Positions 41,827-51,737 of a DNA stretch of 64,000 nt are shown here, in pieces. The notes beneath the pieces are model-generated. The model did no database searches and had not been told where the DNA came from. It saw only the letters and a list, made by a program, of their open reading frames with translations. The stretch is from Paragemmobacter straminiformis (GTDB lineage: Bacteria > Pseudomonadota > Alphaproteobacteria > Rhodobacterales > Rhodobacteraceae), in the NCBI RefSeq assembly GCF_014243445.1, contig NZ_JACLQD010000001.1:744001-808000 (forward strand), in the 5' to 3' direction. Position 1 is the stretch's first letter. Each line of letters opens with the position of its first letter. Made by a program: the position numbers and the translations under genes.

Positions 41827-44180
41827 TCCCGCCCCTTCGCCGCAAGGCCCTGCGCGATCTGCGGCGCTTGTGGGGACAGGCTCTGGCCATCGCGCTGGTG
41901 CTGGCCGCCGGGGTGGCCACGCTCATCCTCGGAGACGGGGCGCATCGGGCGCTTTCCGATACCCGCGACCGCTACTACGCCGATTACCGCTTTGCCGACC
42001 TGTCCAGCGATGTCGTGCGCGCGCCGCTCGCATTGGTCGATGACATCCGGGCGATCGAGGGCGTGGTTCAGGCAGAGCCGCGCATCGTCAAGCTTGCGCG
42101 CCCCGAGATCGAGGGCATGACCGAACCGGCCTCGGTGCTTCTTGTGACGGTGCCGCAGGCGGGCGGGCTGAACCGCCTGCATCTGCGCGAGGGGCGGCTT
42201 GCGCAATCCGGAACCGCGGACGAGGCCGTCGTGTCGCAAGATTTCGCAACCGCGCATGGCTTCCATCAGGGATCGCGGCTCGGGGTCGTGATGAACGGCA
42301 AAAGGCGCGATCTGACGGTCACGGGCATCGCCCTGTCGCCCGAGTTCATCTATGCGCTCGGGCCGGGCGAAATGATGCCCGATCCGCGCCGCTTCGGCGT
42401 GGTCTGGATGACGCGCCCTGCCCTCGAGCGGGCCTTCGACCTTGAAGGGGCCTTTTCGAACGTCGTCCTGCGGCTGGCACCCGGTGTGCCCGAAAGCCGT
42501 GTCATCGCGGCACTCGACCGGCTTACCGCGCGCTATGGCGGCGGCGGGGCGACGGGGCGCAGCATGCAGACCTCGCACGCCTTTCTCGATGCCGAACTCA
42601 GGCAACTCGGCGCGATGGTCAAGGTTCTGCCGCCGATCTTCCTGCTTGTGGCGGCGATGCTGGTGCATATGACGCTGTCGCGGCTGATCACGCTGGAGCG
42701 CGAACAGATCGGTCTTTTGAAGGCGCTGGGATACAGGCCCGTCCAGATCGCGCAGCATTATCTGGAATTCGTGCTGATGATCGCCCTTGGCGGCATTCTT
42801 GCGGGTTTCGTGGCCGGGGCGTGGCTGGGTGCGGGTCTGGCGCAGCTTTACGCAAGGTTCTTCTCGTTCCCGTTCCTCGTGTTCGGGGCCGATGTGCGGG
42901 TTTACGGGCTGGCAGCCCTTGTCACCGCGGTCGCGGCGATGGCGGGCGCGCTGCAATCGCTGCGCGCCGTTCTGTCCCTGCCGCCGGCCCTGGCGATGGC
43001 CCCGCCCGCGCCTGCCGATTTCAGGCGCGGCGCGGGCGGGATGGCGGGGATCTTCCCGATGCGGCAAACCCGGCGCATGGTGCTGCGCCACCTGTTGCAC
43101 TGGCCGTTCCGCACGGCGTCGAGCGTGTTCGGAATGGCGATGGCTGTTGCCATCCTTGTGGCATCGCTCTGGTCCTTCGGGTCGATAGATCACATGATCC
43201 GCGTCACCTTCCGCCTTGCCGAACGGCAGGACGTGAAGATGGTCTTTGCCGCACCCGAACCCTTGCGCGCCCTTGACAACGTCCGCCACATGCCGGGCGT
43301 GATGGCCGCCGAACCCTTCCGCGCGATCCCGGCCAAGCTGACGCATGCCACAAGGTCGAAGCGTCTGGCGATCGAGGGGCGGCCCGCCGATGCCAGACTG
43401 TCGCGGTCGCTTTCGCCCGACCTGCGCCCCATGCCCATGCCCGGGGCCGGACTGGTTGCAAGCGAGGCGCTGGCCGAGGCCTTGGCGCTGCGGCCCGGCG
43501 ATCTTGTGCAGGTCGAATTCCTCGAAGGCCGGCGACGGGTGGTCGACCTGCCCATCAGCGGCATCTCGCTTGGCTATGTGGGCCTTGGTGCCGCGATGGA
43601 GATCGGCGCGCTTGGAACGGCATCGGGCGAAGGCCCCGCGATTTCGGGCGCGAACCTTCTGCTGGACGCGGCGCAAGAGCGTGAATTCTTTGCCGCCGCC
43701 GCCGCCGCACCGGGGACGGGGTTCCTGAACGTGACCGCCCTGACCGTCTCGCGCTTCCGCGCGACGCTGGCCGAGAACATCACCCTGATGGTTTCGGTCT
43801 ATGTCACGCTGGCCGCGATCATCGCATTCGGCGTGGTCTACAACTTCTCGCGCATCGCGCTTTCCGAACAGGGGCGCGAACTGGCCAGCCTTCGGGTGCT
43901 GGGCTTCACGCGGGCCGAGGTCTCGGGGGTCATATTGCTGGAACTGGCGGTGGTGGTCCTGCTGGCACAACCCTTGGGTTGGCTGATCGGCCACGGCATC
44001 GGGCGGGCGATGGTTGCGGCGTTCTCGTCCGATCTCTACCGCGTTCCCTTCATCATGGGACGCGAAGTCTATGCCACCGCAAGCCTGATCGTGATCGCCG
44101 CCGCCATCCTTTCGGCCATCGCGATCCGTGGCCGGATCGACCGGCTCGACCTGATCGCCGTCCTGAAGACGAGGGAATGA
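41820..44180 (+). CDS. FtsX-like ABC exporter permease
   Basis: A 786-residue permease with two FtsX-like halves. The first TM ([18 protein letters not shown]) and large periplasmic domain (about 40-270) are followed by three helices ([46 protein letters not shown]) and a second unit beginning near 430 ([20 protein letters not shown]) with its own domain and final helices ([39 protein letters not shown]). These are the features of LolC/E-like or DevC-like exporters that extract or expel lipophilic compounds. It overlaps both the ATPase and the HlyD gene, consistent with coupled translation. Confidence 0.87.
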   Translation: MVIPPLRRKALRDLRRLWGQALAIALVLAAGVATLILGDGAHRALSDTRDRYYADYRFADLSSDVVRAPLALVDDIRAIEGVVQAEPRIVKLARPEIEGMTEPASVLLVTVPQAGGLNRLHLREGRLAQSGTADEAVVSQDFATAHGFHQGSRLGVVMNGKRRDLTVTGIALSPEFIYALGPGEMMPDPRRFGVVWMTRPALERAFDLEGAFSNVVLRLAPGVPESRVIAALDRLTARYGGGGATGRSMQTSHAFLDAELRQLGAMVKVLPPIFLLVAAMLVHMTLSRLITLEREQIGLLKALGYRPVQIAQHYLEFVLMIALGGILAGFVAGAWLGAGLAQLYARFFSFPFLVFGADVRVYGLAALVTAVAAMAGALQSLRAVLSLPPALAMAPPAPADFRRGAGGMAGIFPMRQTRRMVLRHLLHWPFRTASSVFGMAMAVAILVASLWSFGSIDHMIRVTFRLAERQDVKMVFAAPEPLRALDNVRHMPGVMAAEPFRAIPAKLTHATRSKRLAIEGRPADARLSRSLSPDLRPMPMPGAGLVASEALAEALALRPGDLVQVEFLEGRRRVVDLPISGISLGYVGLGAAMEIGALGTASGEGPAISGANLLLDAAQEREFFAAAAAAPGTGFLNVTALTVSRFRATLAENITLMVSVYVTLAAIIAFGVVYNFSRIALSEQGRELASLRVLGFTRAEVSGVILLELAVVVLLAQPLGWLIGHGIGRAMVAAFSSDLYRVPFIMGREVYATASLIVIAAAILSAIAIRGRIDRLDLIAVLKTRE

Positions 44181-45346
44181 CCATGCGCCACCTGATGACC
44201 GCCGGAGCCATCGTCGCAGCCCTTGCGCTGCTTGTCTGGGTGTTTCGTCCCGCACCCGTCGCCGTCGAGACGGCGCGCGTGACGCGCGGCGACCTGACCG
44301 TCAGCATCGAGGCCGAGGGCGAAGCGCGCATCCGCGAAGTGGTGATCGTCTCGGCCCCGATCACGGGGCTGTTGCAGCGCATCACCCTTCACCCCGGCGA
44401 CCGCGTCGAGGCGGGGCAGAGCGTCGCGCAGATCGGGCCTGTCTCACCGGCGCTGCTCGACTCGCGCGCCCGTGCCGTGGCCGAGGCGACGGCCGCCGCC
44501 GCCGCCGCTGCGGTCGACCTTGCCCGTAGCCAGCTGGTGCAGGCCGAAGCCATGCGCGACTTTGCAAGGACCGAAGCAGATCGCGCCCGCGCCCTTTTTG
44601 ACCGCGCCACCCTGTCGCAAAGGCTGCTGGATGACGCCATACTTGCCGAACGCACGGCCACGGCGAATGCCGCAAGCGCAGGTGCCAACCTGTCCGTGCG
44701 CGAACAGGAATTGCAAAGCGCGAGGGCCATGCTTGACAGTGCGGCCGACCCTGCGGCCGCCTGCTGCATCGGGGTCGCGGCACCCGTTGGCGGCAGCATC
44801 CTGCGGGTCGTGACCGAGGATGCGCAGGTGGTGCAGGCCGGAACCCCGATCATGGAGCTTGGCAATCTCGAAGACCTCGGGATCGTCGCGCATGTCCTGT
44901 CGCGCGACGCGGTGGGCATCGTCGAAGGGGCCGAGGCGACCGTTACGGGCTGGGGGGGTGCCGATCTTGCCGCGCGTGTCGACCGGATCGAGCCGAGCGC
45001 TGCGACGCGGGTTTCCGCGCTGGGAATCGAAGAGCAGCGGGTCGAGGTGCGGCTGTCCCTGCGCGAGGCTCCTCCGCCCGCGCTTGGCCACGGCTTCGGG
45101 GTCACGGCCCGGATCACGGTCGGGCAGGCCAAGGGCATCGTCACGGTGCCGATTGCCGCCCTGTTCCGTTTGGGGGGTGATTGGGCCGTCTATACCGCCG
45201 AGGGCGGCAGGGCCGCGTTGCACCGCGTTTCGCTGGGGCTAAGAAACGACGATCTGGCCGAGGTGCGCGACGGGCTTGGAGAAGGGGACAGGGTCATCCT
45301 GCACCCCGCAGACGCGATCAGCGAGGGCGCGCGGATTGCGCCGTGA
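44177..45346 (+). CDS. HlyD/MacA-type periplasmic adaptor
   Basis: A 389-residue adaptor of a tripartite exporter. An N-terminal anchor (LMTAGAIVAALALLVWVF) precedes the lipoyl-like domain (IEAEGEARIREVVIVSAPITG), a long coiled-coil hairpin rich in Ala/Arg (about 75-190, RAVAEATAAAAAAAVDLARS), the second lipoyl half (GVAAPVGGSILRVVTEDAQVV) and beta-barrel/membrane-proximal domains ending SEGARIAP. It starts in the permease stop codon (ATGA). No outer-membrane TolC partner is nearby, so it may use a general one. Substrate is unknown. The 68-bp gap after it is convergent with the sugar operon and shows no clear terminator. Confidence 0.87.
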   Translation: MTMRHLMTAGAIVAALALLVWVFRPAPVAVETARVTRGDLTVSIEAEGEARIREVVIVSAPITGLLQRITLHPGDRVEAGQSVAQIGPVSPALLDSRARAVAEATAAAAAAAVDLARSQLVQAEAMRDFARTEADRARALFDRATLSQRLLDDAILAERTATANAASAGANLSVREQELQSARAMLDSAADPAAACCIGVAAPVGGSILRVVTEDAQVVQAGTPIMELGNLEDLGIVAHVLSRDAVGIVEGAEATVTGWGGADLAARVDRIEPSAATRVSALGIEEQRVEVRLSLREAPPPALGHGFGVTARITVGQAKGIVTVPIAALFRLGGDWAVYTAEGGRAALHRVSLGLRNDDLAEVRDGLGEGDRVILHPADAISEGARIAP

Positions 45347-45414
45347 ACCGGCCGAACCGGCGCCCGCAATGGTCGGGCAAGGCGGTCGGTCGGGGCGCGG
45401 CGGGGGGCAGGATG

Positions 45415-46569
45415 TCAGGCCGCTCCGGCCCGACAGGATTGCCCGTCCAGATCGACCCAGACGCCGCCCTTGCGGCTTGACGCGACGCAGGCTGCGACAA
45501 AGCGCATTCCCGAAACACCTTCCGCGCTGCCGGGCAGATCGGCGGGCAGATCACCCGCCTGCCTGCTGCGATATGCGCGCACCGCTTGGGCCGCATCGGC
45601 GTAAAGCGTTGCAAAGGCGTCGAGATAGCCTTCGGGATGCCCTGCCGGAGTGCGGCTTGGCGTCAAGACGGTCTCGCCACCCCGCCGCAGCAGCCGCGTC
45701 GGCTCGCCCAAGGGGGTAAAGGACAGATCGTCTGGGTGTTCCTGATCCCACGACAGGCCGCCCGCCGCGCCGACGATGCGCAGGCGCAGCGCGTTCTTGG
45801 TGCCCGGCGCGATCTGGGTTGCCCAGATCATCCCCTTGGCCCCCTGATCGAAGCGCAGCATGACGGCGGCGTTGTCGTCGAGCCGACGGCCCGGCCCGAA
45901 GGCCGTCAGATCGGCCAGCACCGCCACGGGGGCCAGACCGCTGACGAAAGTGGCAAGGTTGAGCGCATGCGTTCCGATGTCGGCAATGCAGCCGCCATCG
46001 CCCGACATGGCCGGATCGGTCCGCCAGAGGGCCTGTTTCTGGCCCGTGGCCTCGACCGGAGACGCAAGCCAGTCTTGCAGATATTCGACCTGCACATGCC
46101 GGACCGGCCCGATGGCCCCGCGCGCGACAAGGGCGCGTGCCTCGCGGACCATGGCATAGCCCGTGTAGGTCTGGGTCAGGATGAAGGGCACGCCGGTTTC
46201 CGCGACAAGGGCGGCAAGGGCCTCGGCCTCGGCTGCGGTGCGGGTCATCGGCTTGTCGCAGATCACCGGAATGCCCGCGTGCAGGAATGCCGTGGCGACG
46301 GGGGCGTGCAGATGGTTCGGGGTGACGATGGCGACCGCGTCGATGCCATCGGCGCGCGCCGCCTCTGCGGTGGCCATCGCGGCATAGCTGGCATAGCTGC
46401 GCTCGGCCGCGATCCCGAGGGTATGGGCCGAAAGCACGGCGCGGATCGGGTCAGAGGACAGGGCCCCCGCGACAAGTTCCCACTGCCCGTCAAGCCGCGC
46501 CGCGATGCGGTGCAGCCCGCCGATAAAGGCCCCCTGCCCGCCGCCGACCATTCCAAGTTTCAAACGCAT
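45415..46569 (-). CDS. Gfo/Idh/MocA-family dehydrogenase
   Basis: A 384-residue NAD(P)-dependent sugar dehydrogenase: Rossmann motif LGMVGGGQGAFIGGLHRIAA, IVTPNHLHAPVATAFLHAG, catalytic EKP-type lysine in VICDKPMTRTAAEA and GGCIADIGTHALNLATFV near the active site. It is the last gene of the sugar operon and overlaps the upstream TIM-barrel gene by 10 nt. Paired Gfo/Idh and TIM-barrel enzymes are typical of 3-keto-sugar and inositol-like pathways, where the dehydrogenase oxidises a ring hydroxyl. The substrate is inferred from context only. Confidence 0.82.
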   Translation of the reverse strand: MRLKLGMVGGGQGAFIGGLHRIAARLDGQWELVAGALSSDPIRAVLSAHTLGIAAERSYASYAAMATAEAARADGIDAVAIVTPNHLHAPVATAFLHAGIPVICDKPMTRTAAEAEALAALVAETGVPFILTQTYTGYAMVREARALVARGAIGPVRHVQVEYLQDWLASPVEATGQKQALWRTDPAMSGDGGCIADIGTHALNLATFVSGLAPVAVLADLTAFGPGRRLDDNAAVMLRFDQGAKGMIWATQIAPGTKNALRLRIVGAAGGLSWDQEHPDDLSFTPLGEPTRLLRRGGETVLTPSRTPAGHPEGYLDAFATLYADAAQAVRAYRSRQAGDLPADLPGSAEGVSGMRFVAACVASSRKGGVWVDLDGQSCRAGAA

Positions 46570-47630
46570 TCCGCTAGTCCCAACATGGCCCGCAGGGCTG
46601 CCGGATCGGCTTTGCCTTGGGCAAAGTCGTCAAAGGCCTGTTGCGTCACCTCGATCAGGTGGCGCTGCACGAAGGGCGCGCCTTCGGCTGCGCCCTGCGC
46701 CGGAGATTTGAGGAAACACTCCCACTCGACAACCGCCCAGCCGCGATAGCCGTGCTGCGTCAGCTTTGAAAACACCGCCCCGAAATCCACCTGCCCGTCG
46801 CCAAGGCTGCGGAACCGCCCCGCCCGTTCGGCCCAGGGCGAGTAGCCCGAATAGACTCCCTGCCGGCCATCGGGCCGGAATTCGGCATCCTTGACGTGAA
46901 AGGCCGAGATGCGGTCGTGGTAAAGGTCGATGAAGGCCAGATAATCCATCGCCTGCAACAGAAAGTGCGACGGGTCGTAATTGATGCGCGCGCGGGGGTG
47001 TTCGGCGACAGCCGAAAGGAACCGCTCCCAGCTTGCGCCGTCAAAGACATCCTCGCCGGGATGCAGTTCGAAGCCGATGTCGATGCCGTTTTCGTCATAG
47101 GCGTTCAGGATCGGCCCCCAGCGGCGGGCAAGTTCGGCAAAGGCGGTCTCGACCAGTCCGGCGGGACGCTGCGGCCAGGGGTAAAGATAGGGAAAGGCCA
47201 GCGATCCGGTGAAGCTGACCGTTCCCGCAAGCCCCAGCCGCCGCGCCGCCGTGGCGGCCTTGGTCACCTGATCCACCGCCCAGGCCTGCCGCGCTGCGGG
47301 CCTGCCGCGCAGGGCTTCAGGGGCGAAGGCATCGAAGGCCGTGTCATAGGCCGGATTCACGGCGACAAGCTGGCCTTGCAGATGGGTAGAAAGCTCGGAG
47401 ATGGCGACCCCCGCCTCGGCGCAGATGCCAAGCACCTCGTCGGCATAGGTCTGGCTTTCGGCGCAGCGGTCCAGATCGAAAAGCCTGCGGTCCCATGTCG
47501 GTATCTGCACGGCCCTGTAGCCCAGCCCCGCCGCCCATCGGGTGATGCTTGGCAAGCTGTGAAAGGGCGCATCGTCGCCCGCGAATTGGGCAAGGAAGAT
47601 GCCCGGCCCCTTGATCGCCCCCGCCATCAC
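46560..47630 (-). CDS. sugar phosphate isomerase/epimerase-like TIM-barrel protein
   Basis: A 356-residue Xylose isomerase-like TIM barrel with the usual late metal ligands: GIDIGFELHPGEDVFDG (Glu/His), RINYDPSHFLLQ (Asp/His), ISAFHVKDAEF (His) and AVVEWECFLKS (Glu). Such enzymes isomerise or epimerise keto-sugars or open oxidised glycosides. It starts in the stop codon of the ABM gene (ATGA, 47627-47630) and overlaps the downstream dehydrogenase by 10 nt. The pairing with Gfo/Idh enzymes suggests action on a 3-keto-sugar intermediate, as in levoglucosan use. Confidence 0.82.
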   Translation of the reverse strand: MMAGAIKGPGIFLAQFAGDDAPFHSLPSITRWAAGLGYRAVQIPTWDRRLFDLDRCAESQTYADEVLGICAEAGVAISELSTHLQGQLVAVNPAYDTAFDAFAPEALRGRPAARQAWAVDQVTKAATAARRLGLAGTVSFTGSLAFPYLYPWPQRPAGLVETAFAELARRWGPILNAYDENGIDIGFELHPGEDVFDGASWERFLSAVAEHPRARINYDPSHFLLQAMDYLAFIDLYHDRISAFHVKDAEFRPDGRQGVYSGYSPWAERAGRFRSLGDGQVDFGAVFSKLTQHGYRGWAVVEWECFLKSPAQGAAEGAPFVQRHLIEVTQQAFDDFAQGKADPAALRAMLGLAECV

Positions 47631-47926
47631 GCGGCCCGTTCCGACAGCATGGTCAGGGGGCGGATATCGACCGGACAGGCCAGAAGCCGGTCAAGCTGCG
47701 AGAACAGCGGTTGCAGATGCGGCATCGCCAGATGCGCGTCCAGCGCGGCGCGGCTGGTCCAGTTTTCATAGAACACAAAGACGCAGGGATCGGCGGCATC
47801 GACGTGGAAATCGTAGTCGATGCAGCCCGCCTCGGCCCGCGTGGGCGCGACCTGCGCCAAAAGCAGGGTCACAAGCTCGTCGCGTGTCTCGGGACGGGCG
47901 GTGACGGTTCCGATGATCGTGTACAT
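47627..47926 (-). CDS. small ABM/YgiN-type monooxygenase-fold protein
   Basis: A 99-residue protein of the antibiotic biosynthesis monooxygenase fold: MYTIIGTVTARPETRDELV, GCIDYDFHVDAADPCVFVFYENW and LDAHLAMPHLQPLFSQL. These dimeric ferredoxin-like barrels include quinol monooxygenases and heme-degrading proteins, but many have no known reaction. It lies between the permease and TIM-barrel genes in the sugar operon, 2 nt after the permease stop, and probably plays an accessory or detoxifying part. The longer reading frame upstream belongs to the permease in another frame and is not coding. Confidence 0.8.
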   Translation of the reverse strand: MYTIIGTVTARPETRDELVTLLLAQVAPTRAEAGCIDYDFHVDAADPCVFVFYENWTSRAALDAHLAMPHLQPLFSQLDRLLACPVDIRPLTMLSERAA

Positions 47927-47928
47927 GG

Positions 47929-48885
47929 TCAGCGCTTCTTCTGGCTGAGCGCGACGGCAAGGATGATGATCCCGCCCCGCGCGATAAGCTGCTGGCTGAA
48001 TTCCAGACCCATCAGGATCAGCCCGTTGTTGATAAGCCCGATCATCAGCGCGCCGACGATGGTGCCGACGACCGTTCCCTTGCCGCCGAACAGGCTGGTC
48101 CCGCCAAGGACAGCCGCCGCGATGACCGAAAGCTCGTCGCCTTCGCCAAGCTGGAAGCGCCCCGATTGCAGACGCCCCGCGTAAAGCATCCCCGCAAGCG
48201 AGGCCGCACAGGACGACAGGACCAGCACGCGGAACTTGATCGCCGCCGTGTCGATGCCGGAATAGCGCGCCGCCGTCTCGCCGCCGCCTGTCGCCAGAAC
48301 CCTGCGGCCAAAGCCCGAACGGCGCAGCGCGACATGGCCCACACCCGCGATGACCGCCATCCAGAACATCAGCACCGGAACCTTGCCGATGGAACCGCCA
48401 CCGAAGACCCAGGAATAGGACGGCGACAGGATGGGCACGGCCGCCGTGTCGGAAATCCACATGGCCACACCCTTGGCGATGCCCATCATGGCAAGCGTGG
48501 TCAGGAATGACGGAATGCCGATCCTTGTCGTCAGCCAGCCGTTGAACACCCCCACGGCAAGGCCCGTCGCCAATCCGGCAAGAATACCGCCAAAGGGTCC
48601 CGCCACCGCAATCGCCATCGCCACAGTCACCGTGGCAAGCCCCGCGACAGCACCCACCGACAGGTCGATCTCGCCCGCCGACAGCACGAAGGTCATGGCC
48701 ACCGCCATCACCGCGATCATCGCCGTCTGGCGCACGATGTTGAGCAGGTTGTTGGGGTTCAGGAACCCTTTGTCATTCAGCGTCAATGCAAAGACCACAA
48801 AGATCACCGCAAAGCCGATGTAGATGATGTTCTGCCGCCAATTGGCGAAGAATGCCCCGGCGGGGGCGGTTGCTGCCTTAGCCAT
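47929..48885 (-). CDS. ribose-type sugar ABC transporter permease (RbsC family)
   Basis: A 318-residue membrane protein with about ten helices and RbsC-family phrases: NPNNLLNIVRQTAMIAVMAV, SAGEIDLSVGAVAGLATV, GIPSFLTTLAMMGIAKGVAM, AARYSGIDTAAIKFRVLV and AAVLGGTSLFGGKGTVVGTI. It overlaps the end of the ATPase gene by 8 nt. With the RbsA-type ATPase and RbsB-type binding protein it forms a complete importer for the sugar handled by the operon's dehydrogenases and isomerases. Confidence 0.88.
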   Translation of the reverse strand: MAKAATAPAGAFFANWRQNIIYIGFAVIFVVFALTLNDKGFLNPNNLLNIVRQTAMIAVMAVAMTFVLSAGEIDLSVGAVAGLATVTVAMAIAVAGPFGGILAGLATGLAVGVFNGWLTTRIGIPSFLTTLAMMGIAKGVAMWISDTAAVPILSPSYSWVFGGGSIGKVPVLMFWMAVIAGVGHVALRRSGFGRRVLATGGGETAARYSGIDTAAIKFRVLVLSSCAASLAGMLYAGRLQSGRFQLGEGDELSVIAAAVLGGTSLFGGKGTVVGTIVGALMIGLINNGLILMGLEFSQQLIARGGIIILAVALSQKKR

Positions 48886-50449
48886 GCTCGGCCTCCTTGA
48901 TGCTCAGGGCTTTCTGGATTTCCACCTGCAAGCGCCGCTCGGCGGCTTGCAGCGCGTGTTCGGGGTTCGTCTCGGACGGATCGTCCAACTCGGCACGGTC
49001 GAGCATCTGATGCGCCCGCCCGTCGGCCATCACGAGGATGCGGTCACAGGCTGTCAGCAGTTCCGACAGTTCGGACGAGATGACGATGACACCCTTGCCC
49101 GACCGGGCAAGGTCGCGCACCAGACGGATGATTTCCGCCTTGGACCCGATGTCGATGCCCGCCGTGGGTTCATCGAGGATCAATATCTCGGGCTCGGTCG
49201 CGAGCCATTTGCCGATGACCACCTTTTGCTGGTTGCCGCCCGACAGGGTCGACACCGCATGGTCGCGGCTTGCCGTCTTGACCGAAAGCCGCTGGATCAT
49301 GTCGTCGGTGATGGCGCGGACGCGGGCGCGGTCTACGAACCCGCGCGGCGAGATGCGGCCCACCACCGCCATCACCATGTTATCCGCAACGCTATGCGCC
49401 GGAATGATGCCTTGGGTCGCCCGCGCCTCGGGCACCAGCGCGATACCCTTGGCAATGGCGTCGGCGGGGCGGCGGATCGCCACCTTTTGGCCCTTGATGC
49501 GGATCTCGCCCGCGATGGCAGGCTCGATCCCCGCGATGACCCGCGCCAGCGCCGACCGCCCCGAGCCAAGCAATCCGGCCAGACCCAGCACCTCGCCCCG
49601 ATGCAGGGCAAAGCTCACCTCTTCGGGCTTGTGCGGTCCGGTCACGGCCGAAAGCTCAAGCAGCACCTCGCCCCGCGTGGCATCGCCACGGGCCACATCG
49701 GCCAGCCCTTTCGACTTTTTGCCCACGATATGTTCGATCATCACGTCGATGGGCAGATCGGCCAGCGGCGCGGTGATGACATGCTTGCCATCGCGCAGGA
49801 TCGTGGCGCGGTCGGCGATGCGGGCGATTTCGTCCATGCGGTGGCTGACGTAGATGATCGCCACGCCCTCGGCTTTCAACTGTCGCAGAAAGACGAAGAG
49901 CCGTTCCACATCCGACACCGAAAGCGCGGTCGAAGGCTCGTCAAGGATCAGCACCCGCGCCTTCTGGCTTATGGCCTTGGCAATCTCGGTCAGCTGTTTC
50001 TGGCCCGCGCCCAGATCGCCCACCAGTGCGACGGGGTCGACCTGCACTTGCAGCATATCGAAGATCGCCTGCGCGCGGCGGATGGAATCGGCGTCGTCGA
50101 TCATGCCGCGCGCGTCCCGCGCCTCGCGTGTGAGGAAGATGTTCTGCGCCACGGTCAGCGTGGGGATCAGCGACATTTCCTGAAAGTTCATGGCAATGCC
50201 CGCCGCCCGCGCCGCTTCGGGCGTGTGGGCGGCCAAGGGTTGGCCCCCCACGACGATGTTTCCCTCTTCCGGCACGTGAACGCCGTTCAGCACCTTGAGG
50301 ATGGTGGACTTGCCCGCCCCGTTGCCGCCGAGAAGGGCATGGACCTCGCCTGCGAGAACCTCGAAATCCACGTTGTCGAGGGCACGGATGCCGCCGAACG
50401 ACTTGGAAATCCCCGTCATACGCACGGCAACCGGGGCGGGGGCGGTCAT
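48878..50449 (-). CDS. ribose-type sugar ABC transporter ATPase (RbsA family, two domains)
   Basis: A 523-residue duplicated ATPase. The first half has Walker A LLGGNGAGKSTILK and Walker B VLILDEPSTALSVSD; the second half has AGLLGSGRSAL in place of a canonical Walker A, LSGGNQQKVVIGKWLA and ILILDEPTAGIDIGSK, the usual asymmetry of RbsA/MglA proteins. ATG 50449 overlaps the upstream dehydrogenase stop (ATGA) and is preferred to the start five codons upstream. It works with the permease at 47929. Confidence 0.88.
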   Translation of the reverse strand: MTAPAPVAVRMTGISKSFGGIRALDNVDFEVLAGEVHALLGGNGAGKSTILKVLNGVHVPEEGNIVVGGQPLAAHTPEAARAAGIAMNFQEMSLIPTLTVAQNIFLTREARDARGMIDDADSIRRAQAIFDMLQVQVDPVALVGDLGAGQKQLTEIAKAISQKARVLILDEPSTALSVSDVERLFVFLRQLKAEGVAIIYVSHRMDEIARIADRATILRDGKHVITAPLADLPIDVMIEHIVGKKSKGLADVARGDATRGEVLLELSAVTGPHKPEEVSFALHRGEVLGLAGLLGSGRSALARVIAGIEPAIAGEIRIKGQKVAIRRPADAIAKGIALVPEARATQGIIPAHSVADNMVMAVVGRISPRGFVDRARVRAITDDMIQRLSVKTASRDHAVSTLSGGNQQKVVIGKWLATEPEILILDEPTAGIDIGSKAEIIRLVRDLARSGKGVIVISSELSELLTACDRILVMADGRAHQMLDRAELDDPSETNPEHALQAAERRLQVEIQKALSIKEAEHG

Positions 50450-51612
50450 TCCACGCGCTCCCACTTGCCGCTTTCACCCGACCGCAGCATGGCATCGGCC
50501 ACGAGTTCGGTCAGCAGACCGTCTTCGAAATTCGGGCTGGGCTGCTTTCCGGTGGCGATGGCATTGAACAGGTCGAAGCATTCCACGATCTTCGTCTCGG
50601 AATAGCCGATCCCCAACCCCGGAATGGGCCAGAGACCGCCGCCATAGGGATGGGCGGGTCCGGTATAGACGGTGCGGAAGCCGCGCGCATCGGCGGGATC
50701 ATCCGCGAACATCACCTGCAATTCGTCGCGGCGTTCATAGTTGAAATGGATCGACCCTTTGGTGCCGTGGATTTCCAGCGTGATGAAGTTGTTGCGCCCC
50801 CAAGCGTTGCGCGTCGCCTCAAGGCTGCCGATGGCGCCATTGCCGAAACGCAACATCGACACCACCTCGTCATCCACATCGACGGGCGCACGCTCGGCAT
50901 GGGCCGATTTCTCGGATGCGCCCAGCTTGTCGACCCCGCCCTGCTGCATCGGGCGCGTGGTGACATAGGTCTTGGTCATGGCGATCACCTCGGCAATCGG
51001 GCCGACAAGGTAATGCGCAAGATCGACCACATGGGTGCCGATATCGCCCACAGTCCCCGAGCCTGCGATCTTTTTCTGGAAGCGCCACGACAGCGGGCCG
51101 TTTTCATCGGCCGACCAGTCCTGAAGATAGGTTCCGCGAAAGTTCAGGATGCGGCCGATGCGGCCTTCGTCGATGTATTTCTTGGCCAGCGCCACGGCAG
51201 GCGTGCGGCGGTAGTTGAAAGCGACCATGTGGATGATCCCTGCGGCCTTTGCCGCCTCGGTCATCGCGCGGGCTTCCTCGACCGTCCGCGCCAGCGGCTT
51301 TTCGCAGATGATGTGCTTGCCCGCCTTGGCCGCGGCAATCGCGATTTCGGCATGGACATTGTTCGGCGTGCAGATATCGACCACGTCGATATCGGGCCGC
51401 GCCACCACGGACCGCCAATCGCTCGACGCCTCGTCAAAACCGAAGCGGCGGCGGGCCTCTTCGGCGGCTCCGTCGGTGATATCGACCACCACCTTGCGGT
51501 GCGGGATCGCCGGGGCGGGCCAGAAGAACATGGGCATCGAGGCATAGGCCATGGCATGCGCCTTGCCCATGAACCCGCCGCCGATCATGGCAACATTCAT
51601 CACTTTGGTCAT
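50446..51612 (-). CDS. Gfo/Idh/MocA dehydrogenase, levoglucosan-dehydrogenase-like
   Basis: A 388-residue NAD-dependent dehydrogenase: Rossmann motif MIGGGFMGKAHAMAYASM, CTPNNVHAEIAIAAAKAG, catalytic lysine in IICEKPLARTVEEA, VAFNYRRTPAVALAKKYI, FRGTYLQDWSADENGPLSW, GTVGDIGTHVVDLAHYLVG. From memory these segments resemble bacterial levoglucosan dehydrogenase strongly; that enzyme oxidises C3 of levoglucosan to the 3-keto form. A binding-protein gene, RbsA/C-type transporter, a second Gfo/Idh enzyme and two TIM barrels accompany it, as in levoglucosan clusters. ATG 51612 follows GGAG on the coding strand. Other glucosides or inositols are possible substrates; an alignment would decide. Confidence 0.78.
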   Translation of the reverse strand: MTKVMNVAMIGGGFMGKAHAMAYASMPMFFWPAPAIPHRKVVVDITDGAAEEARRRFGFDEASSDWRSVVARPDIDVVDICTPNNVHAEIAIAAAKAGKHIICEKPLARTVEEARAMTEAAKAAGIIHMVAFNYRRTPAVALAKKYIDEGRIGRILNFRGTYLQDWSADENGPLSWRFQKKIAGSGTVGDIGTHVVDLAHYLVGPIAEVIAMTKTYVTTRPMQQGGVDKLGASEKSAHAERAPVDVDDEVVSMLRFGNGAIGSLEATRNAWGRNNFITLEIHGTKGSIHFNYERRDELQVMFADDPADARGFRTVYTGPAHPYGGGLWPIPGLGIGYSETKIVECFDLFNAIATGKQPSPNFEDGLLTELVADAMLRSGESGKWERVE

Positions 51613-51654
51613 TGTCGGTCTCCGGTGTTGAAGGAGGCGGGTGTCGGAAGGGAG

Positions 51655-51730
51655 CGGGCCTTCGCGGGCGGGGAGCTGTCGCCACCCCGAAGGCCCGGTT
51701 GACGCGCGGGGCCATGGGAGCCCCCGCGCG
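51655..51730 (-). terminator. two hairpins between binding-protein and dehydrogenase genes
   Basis: In the 125-nt gap two stems are visible: CGCGCGGGG (51703-51711) with CCCCGCGCG (51722-51730), and CGGGCCTTCG (51655-51664) with CGAAGGCCCG (51688-51697). Neither is followed by a clear T-run on the minus strand, so they may stabilise the binding-protein mRNA or give Rho-dependent/partial termination. Confidence 0.55.
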
Positions 51731-51737
51731 GCAAGCT